From positions 62,001 to 126,000 of the forward strand of contig JAQOTA010000002.1 of NCBI GenBank assembly GCA_029532415.1: a DNA stretch of 64,000 nucleotides, in the 5' to 3' direction. Positions within the stretch are counted from its first letter, which is position 1. Every line of letters starts with the position of its first letter. The DNA comes from Marasmius tenuissimus (taxonomy: Eukaryota; Basidiomycota; Agaricomycetes; Agaricales; Marasmiaceae). The position numbers and the translations under genes were made by a program. Shown in pieces: positions 58,001 to 64,000 of this stretch. The notes beneath the pieces are model-generated. The model was not told the origin of the DNA, made no database searches, and saw only the letters and a list, made by a program, of their open reading frames with translations.

Positions 58001-59131
58001 GATTCAATGTTGCGTTCCCGATGCACACGGAATAACAAGACCCTGTCCGAGTCGGAATGTCTTGTGCGTTAACTTTAAGAACGGTCGCTACTATGTACAT
58101 CCATGCACACTTTTTTCATCTTCTGAACTGCCTAGATTTCACACTCGACGGGAAGGTTCATGAAAACTCCAGCTACCAAGTGGACGGGAAGATAGGGCCG
58201 GAGCTGTTCATACGCTGAACCTGAACGGTGAAAACCCTGACTGCACCCGGACGTTGAGGACTTGAACATGCGGGGCAGAAAAGCGAATGCGATCCTCAAA
58301 TCCATACCAGACTCCAGAGCAACCCGCGAGACTCGAGTATTCTATCCTCGTAAGTTCAAATTACCAAACGGCAACACTAGTAGTAGTACTCGAAGTTGTG
58401 GCGCCCCCAAGTCGTAGCCAAATGAACTGTTGCTGATTTTTCGGGCGTCGTCAGCTCCCGGTAAGTCACCCACGACTGCCTTCAACCTCCGAATCGATAC
58501 TCCGGGCATTCTCGCAATTAACCAACCGAATGGTAATTTGAGTTATTTATATACTCTGTTGCCTTTACGATACGATCCAAATACGCATACGTTCCCTAAG
58601 TACGAGCTACTGCCATTGCCAGCAAAGCATCGCGGCACACTGGTTCCCTTCTACCCCCCTTAGTCCGGAACTCCGAAGTGTTATCGGGGCACGGGAGCAC
58701 TCAGTGGTAACCATCAATAGAAGGACCGTTCGAACCTTCCTATAATAATGCGTACTCAAACAAAATCCCATGCAACCACACCTTCCGGTAAAGTCATTTT
58801 CGCGGGAAACAGCATGGCATAGCTTTGACGATCCTCGAGGACCTCGGAAGAAACGGACCCATTCTCCATCTCTTGTATCACTGATGAACATTGAACGGGA
58901 ATAAGTGATAGTGGTCCCCGAGCACCGCTATAATAATGATAATCTGGTACATACATAAATAGCAACATTGCACCTGTTACACTGTACACTGTACAAACTC
59001 TCCCCCATCCCAATTGTTACAAAGGTCCCCTATGTCACTGCACCGAGTGAAACTCGTACTTGGCAGCCTGTCTTCTGTAATTCCCAGAAATTCGATCCCC
59101 GACTTCCCTATACAGCTAGCAGCTACTAGTC
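58001..59131. other. intergenic, no supportable feature
   Basis: Short overlapping open frames only. Nothing was recognised on either strand. Confidence 0.4.
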
Positions 59132-60019
59132 CTACAACCTCGATTTCGACTTGTCCAGTCTTGGCGTTGGCGTTGAGGGGGACATCTTCGTGTGCTCTCC
59201 AGACGCTACCAAGCGATGTCTCGTGGCGTTCCAAATCTGTCAACAAGCGGGGAGGAGAGTGGAAATGAAAGAAGGACCATGAGGATTATAAGTACTAGAT
59301 CAGATGCCGGAAGGACTAATCAAGGCTCACCTCAATCCGTGCTGTCATAGTTCTTTCACCTACTGCTAACGTTGTGCTGACGATTCGGAGCCGGTCGCCT
59401 CTGATGATTGTGGTTGTCAAAATGAATTAGTGGGGTTGATTGACTGAACATGACGAAGGGGGAGAGGACGTACAGGAGCGCGGGAGAATGATACAATGTA
59501 TTGATAGATTTGGAGACACTGGGGCCTTCCTTCTTCGTTGATAATTGGTACGCCAGAATCACGATATTCGTGCACCTGGAACGATGATAAACTTTAATGA
59601 CCTAGACGGAAAGCCAGATGTAGAGAGAACAAACGTACATATCGACAAGGTAAGCACTACAAGCTCCATGTAGGTGTTCCTCATTATTGGCCATATCTAC
59701 GATAGTGAAGGTTAAAAGTTATGCGGGGTGAGGCCTGAGGGTTAGGGAAGAGCTCACCTGGCTCGACGTCCAACTCGCAAACAACCCTACTAAACCGCTT
59801 CGATGGCTCCTCCGGGTGTTTCTCGAACGAAATTTCCGTGACCTCCAGCCGTCTGAAGATTTCCATCGAGTATCCCAAAGACTTGTAGCTTCCGTCTCGA
59901 TCTTTGGTCATAAATAATGTTGAAGGGTTTCCAAGCCGTCTCTTCACATCCTCCGAAGCGTTTCCTTGTATCCTAGATTTAGAGCCACCCATATCGTCGT
60001 TGTTCACAGCCATGAGCAT
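59132..60019 (-). CDS. hotdog-fold thioesterase (PaaI / acyl-CoA thioesterase 13-like)
   Basis: Five exons on the minus strand join in frame to 198 residues: 59,758-60,019, 59,639-59,696, 59,474-59,575, 59,331-59,400 and 59,132-59,236. The diagnostic hotdog segment spans exons 1-2: VEPDMANNEEHLHGACSAYL followed by VDMC, matching the family's HGG...D catalytic helix, though the usual HGG reads HGA here. It is followed by KSINTLYHSPALLGDRLRIV, STTLAVGERTMTARIE and IWNATRHRLVASGEHTKM, which are the remaining sheet strands. Such enzymes hydrolyse acyl-CoA or related thioesters, usually in the cytosol or mitochondria; the substrate cannot be told from sequence. The start is the first of two nearby ATGs (60,017 and 60,011). 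Confidence 0.88.
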
Positions 60020-60914
60020 AATAGAGGAGTTGATGGGGGCGATCGAAGGGTGGGTATGGAGAAATGTAGTTATCGATGTCGAGGCGTATTTATGAGTTCC
60101 CGAACCTCGAACTACGTATCACAATTAACCTCCGATCTTCCCACTTACCCGCGCAAGTCATAGTCTCAAAATGGACAAACTATTTAGTCGGGCAATGTAA
60201 TACATGCGCCAAGCTCCAAACTTTCAGTAACATCCGCCCCCCTCCTCTATATTGTAATGTAGGATACGGATCTGCGTGCATGCTTCCTGCCCAGTACCGT
60301 CGTACGTCCCAAGTCATGGTCATGACGAGTTTCGTTTCGAACTTTTAGCATGTGATTGCATAGTTTTGTTGAAGACTTTTTAGACTTGACAGAAAGCAGG
60401 CATGAACGGACAATCGAGGCGTACCTGGATTTTTCGGAAAATAGACAGTAGACCCGGTGTATGTGGGCTGCTCGGATTCGGAAGATGGAGAGAGGTCCTG
60501 GGAAAGAAGAGGTCACCATCGATGAGCGTCATGCTTCGGTCTCACGCCACTGGAATGGTAATCCCGCTTGCCGCCTCGTCCTTAACGTTTAATTTGCCCC
60601 TTCATTCGAGCCCTGATTCGCGAATTCGGAACCATCCTTGAAAGGCTGTCTGAACGCTGGCTCTGAGGGTCTAGTCTAGGTTGTGCCATATCGGTAGGCG
60701 AAGGAGTCACTATTAGTAGAACTATGCGGATTTCGGTCTCTCCGCACCTCCGACGGTCGTACTTGGGGCACTCTACTATTATTTTGGCACTGCCCTTAAG
60801 TTATTGCGAAACAATTCCAAGTACTGTTACAATTTCACTAGCATCAACAATTCATAATGTCATGAACATGAAGACATAAGTTTAACTCGGGCATTAAGCA
60901 GTGACTCATCCAAC
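60020..60914. other. intergenic, no supportable feature
   Basis: Only short open frames in several phases, none with a recognisable motif or splice structure. The region should hold the thioesterase promoter. Confidence 0.4.
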
Positions 60915-62029
60915 TCATACCCCCCGTTCGCATAGCATCTGCATTTCTTCTACATTCAGACCCATCACAAGCCAGTACGGCTCACAGACGACCTTGATGT
61001 TCAGTGCATTTTGGATCCGTCTTCGCGTGAAATATAACAAGCGAAGCATCAACGCACAAGCTGCCACAGACAGAACAATGAGTCCCATCATTCCGAGTAA
61101 AGTGACCCCCCTTGTGGCCTCGACAGTCCCAATGTTCTCCAGAGATGACATGTGGGTGTAGTCTGTGTAGAGTGCAGCCACCAGCAGTTCTGCAGCGCAG
61201 ACGAGCAGATATTGGACGCAAAGAACATCCCAAACTATCCGCTTCGCGTCGAAAGGCCAGGAAACTGGCGCTACTACGATTGGGACCGTTGCGTCGCGAT
61301 AGTAGAGAATAGCGGCATCGTCTCTCTCGACGACGGAGAAACCGATGAGTAGACATTCGTCGATTCGGTCCAGAGCCACCTTCCGGAGGAGATAGAGTAT
61401 GCCAAGGCCGAGAAGGGTCGTCGGGACAAAAATGACTCGAGGGGAAGGAGGTATCGAGGTCGTAGCGAGTAGGGTCCTATCATGCGAACGGAGAGGGTGA
61501 TCAGAACTTTACAGTACCTTCCATTCAAACCGATGAATGGGGGCTTACGTTCTAGGGTCCATGATCGAGACAGCCGTCCAGGTCAGGATCACAACACACA
61601 TTCCACACTGGAGGGAATTGAAGGAGAAGTTGAGTTTATATTGTGAGAGTCCGAAGTCGGAAGGGGGGAATTCAAACATACCGCGGAGAAAAGGAGATCC
61701 ATCTTCTTGGTCCACTGTGCTCTCGTTTCATGGAGACGAGTGGTCATCTCCTCCAACTCATCGGCAAAACAGGCGGGGCGGAAGTCGGCGGTTGGGATCT
61801 AGAGGGGTGAATTCAGTACTGGTATTGAGTGCCAGGAGAGCTGAGGGCTTACCATGTGGACTAAGGTGGGGGTTCTTTTCTGGTGCTGCCGGTACGAAGC
61901 CTTCTCTTCCGCAGCTGGCTTTAATAGTCGGCTGGAAGGCCAAAGCAAAACCGATAGGAGCCTGTGGCATAGAGGATCCCAAGCTGAAGCCAAAGCGCCG
62001 TCACTCAGATAATACACGTATGTGGTCAT
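60915..62029 (-). CDS. multi-pass membrane protein, unknown function
   Basis: Four exons join in frame to 304 residues: 61,853-62,029, 61,682-61,798, 61,549-61,607 and 60,915-61,476. A basic N-terminal part and an amphipathic helix (DELEEMTTRLHETRAQWTKK) precede hydrophobic segments: LFSACGMCVVILTWTAVSI, VIFVPTTLLGLGILYLL, VWDVLCVQYLLVCAAELLVA and GVTLLGMMGLIVLSVAACAL. No enzyme motif is seen. The arrangement of an amphipathic Trp-containing helix followed by paired helices is reminiscent of the gene at 9,098-10,040, so the two may be distant members of one basidiomycete family (inference). The first exon is the least certain part, and an additional 5' exon within 62,130-62,630 is possible. 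Confidence 0.65.
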
Positions 62030-62724
62030 TCTCTGTCACATCCGATAATGTATACCTTCCCAAAATACCCTATACTTGTGGCAAAGGATTAGGAAGACTG
62101 AATTAAGAAGTCCATGGGCGTCCGTGCGGCCGATACTCCGAGCCAAATACATTGTGAAGCCTTTCCCATGTCACTCGCCGCGATGGGGTAAATCAACCTC
62201 GGACTAGGTCAATCAGGGTGAGGGAAAGCAAGGGATCGAGTGACAACTCGACATACCGTGCGGTCATCGCTGTGGCATTGCAGGAGCATGGTAGCATCCC
62301 TATCGGTTGTGGCATTCGCAAGCCCCACGGGGAACGTCATGATCAAGGCCACCTTCTTCCACACAAGCGAGATACTTCCCAGGCTAGCCGTTGACGAGAA
62401 ACAAGCTCCAAGAGCATCGACCCTTCAAAGGAAGTACCTTCTTCCGGTTCACAGCTAATTTCGCGTCTATCACTGCAACAACGAGGTGCGGAACAGGAGC
62501 GATCTGAAATGAGGAAGGTGGTGGCCATGAGGAATGGTCACGTCGAACAAGGTGAGGAAACGAGGCTGCTTCGTGGGCGCTGTGATAGCAGATATCAGAG
62601 AATCGAGGGTGATAGTCGCATCTTCGCATAAATTCGAGATATAGTTAGGAAAACCAATAGATTACAGACGATAACCAAACACAAGGGCTTGTCGGAGGGC
62701 GAGGCAAGGTGAAGGCGAGATAAT
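62030..62724. other. intergenic or unresolved 5' exons
   Basis: Minus-strand frames at 62,343-62,629 (for example CEDATITLDSLISAITAPTK) look weakly protein-like and could be exons of the downstream membrane-protein gene. I could not join them in frame. Confidence 0.3.
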
Positions 62725-63543
62725 TTACAAGTTTGGCGGTATTCTGTCAGCGACCGCAGTAGGGAGATCGGTGACACGCCCGACAATGTTGTAGCGCTTC
62801 CTGGATGAAGAAAACAGCGTGTCGTATGAGTAACAACGTTATGAACGGGACAGAAATGGCAAAAGAGACGTTTATTTTCGAGTATGAAGTGCCAAAACGA
62901 AATGAAGACTCACTTGAAGAAGTCGTGCCAATCATTCAAGGTCTTCATATCCTTCTCATCGAGAACGCTGTAATCTGGTACTGCGTCTGCTGTCTTCAAA
63001 CTGGACATGCCCAATCCTCTCGAACCATCCTTTCCTGCGAAGACGTTGTATGACTTCCCTGGACCATATACATCCTTCTTATGAGTCACGTCAAATACAG
63101 TCCCTAAGATCGCAGCAAAACCGTAAGGAAGCTGTTAATTATTACAAAAACGTGCACAACTCACCCTTGATTGAAACATAGATGGGTTTAGAGGGATCAC
63201 TTCCGTCAAATGCCTTCAGCTGTTCCTGCGTGAAAGGATCGTCCCTTGGCGGTGTCAAATCCGTCCTTGCTGCCTGCATTATAGATTTCGTCTCTTTTTT
63301 CTGGTCGCTTGAGGTCTGTCCTTGGGCAGCTAGGGATGCTGCTGTAGAGGTGCTACTCGTTGAAGAAGTGACTGTGGTGTTATTGGTGACTTTGCGATAG
63401 AGATAGTAGACGACTGGGAGAACTGCTATCACAGAAGCGGATAGAGCGAGATTGCGTTGGGACTCGTCATCGTAGAGGTTGAACATGATTTGCCGGCGGG
63501 AACTCCGGTCCGTGCGAATTTTGACTGGCCGACGCGGGGCCAT
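62725..63543 (-). CDS. Dap1/MAPR-type cytochrome-b5-like heme-binding protein
   Basis: Three exons on the minus strand (63,165-63,543, 62,914-63,103 and 62,725-62,800) give up to 214 residues. A second ATG at 63,484-63,486 (MFNLYDDESQRNLALSAS, running straight into the helix) may be the true start. An N-terminal membrane helix (LSASVIAVLPVVYYLYRKV) is followed by a Ser/Thr-rich linker. Then comes the membrane-associated progesterone receptor (MAPR) domain: LKAFDGSDPSKPIYVSIKG, TVFDVTHKKDVYGPGKSYNV and FAGKDGSRGLGMSSL, with the heme-ligating Tyr of the YGPGKSY segment. The C-terminus is WHDFFKKRYNIVGRV. Yeast Dap1 and its relatives bind heme and support cytochrome P450 enzymes such as Erg11 in the ER membrane. 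Domain order and length fit the family well. Confidence 0.92.
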
Positions 63544-64000
63544 TTACCGCAATTGCCACCGGCTGGGACTACTTGGGGACTGCTGACTGCGGGAGCTCGG
63601 AAACTTGAAAGAAAATTATTAAGAGAGGTACTATATTGGAATATCCAGAACCCTACGATATGATTCTATCATACAGGAATAGTGATTACCCTACCTACAA
63701 TACGATACTTATGCATAATGACTATATGTACAGAATGTGATATTTACACGAGCGTGAGGCAACCACGCCCTGAAGGACGGCCAAGTGCCATAATTTCAAG
63801 AAAGATGTCGCACAATCGATGGAGGAGAATGTAGGTCTGGGCCTTTGAGTCCGGTCAAATTTTGTACTCGACCATGTGTCGCAGCACCATCAGGGTGCCC
63901 AGCATTTCTGTGATCGAGATTCAGAAACCGTGCAAGACGTCGAGGGTATTCCTAAACTCACCTGTAGCGAGATGAGGATATGGTTCTTCGATAGTCAAAG
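63544..64000. other. upstream of Dap1-like gene, no supportable feature
   Basis: AT-rich sequence around 63,610-63,740 may hold the Dap1 promoter. Nothing else is recognised before the window end. Confidence 0.4.

Noticed and set aside
62805..63053. 82-residue plus-strand frame
   Set aside because: Antisense to exons 2-3 of the Dap1-like gene, which is strongly supported.
1..64000. CRISPR array or prokaryotic defence system
   Set aside because: No regular short direct repeats with unique spacers. Introns, copia elements and gene families show a eukaryotic (fungal) sequence.

Overview
The window looks like a gene-poor, repeat-rich stretch of a filamentous basidiomycete (Agaricomycete-type) genome. 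The evidence is a set of genes cut by many 50-70 nt GT-AG introns, a fungal heterotrimeric G-protein alpha subunit, a dolichol-phosphate-mannose utilisation PQ-loop protein, a Dap1-type heme protein, a MYND finger protein, Ty1/copia elements, and an expanded seven-helix membrane protein family. All exon coordinates were worked out by hand from frame, splice sites and paralogue comparison.

Left part (1-30,700). A decayed copia 3' end with its LTR (1-2,106) is followed by an FAD-linked (berberine-bridge/GOOX-like) oxidase pseudogene (about 3,355-6,975, minus). That pseudogene is split by a 2,590-bp TIR element (3,694-6,283) that carries four groups of five GGGTATACCC-like motifs. A small multi-pass membrane protein gene lies at 9,098-10,040. 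The first intact seven-helix gene is at 14,718-16,160 (plus). A second copy of the FAD-oxidase pseudogene sits at 17,690-19,362 and preserves the empty site of the TIR element. A very young full-length copia element (21,821-30,683, minus; 525-bp LTRs with one difference, TSD TTGAT) interrupts the next duplicated block.

Middle part (19,470-49,900). Block A (19,470-21,820 plus 30,684-about 35,100) and block B (38,740-about 44,640) are direct segmental copies. Each carries one intact minus-strand seven-helix gene (31,577-32,953 and 41,258-42,653). Between them are a MYND-finger pseudogene and an N-acetylglucosamine-kinase-like pseudogene, whose 3' end is cut off by the start of block B. A fourth seven-helix paralogue (46,022-47,470) has a GA instead of GT splice donor. 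MITE-like insertions lie at 34,524, 44,098 and 49,227.

Right part (50,000-64,000) is more conventional. All genes are on the minus strand: MPDU1-like PQ-loop protein, G-alpha subunit, hotdog-fold thioesterase, an uncharacterised multi-pass protein, and a Dap1/MAPR cytochrome-b5-like protein. A diverged array of about 0.78-kb tandem repeats (55,650-58,000) separates the G-alpha gene from the last three.

I see no operon-like system. The most notable material is the motif-rich TIR element, the seven-helix family with its unusual intron-6 donors, the copia element's enlarged gag region and tRNA-like 3' insert, and the nested duplications whose empty sites allow the insertion history to be read.
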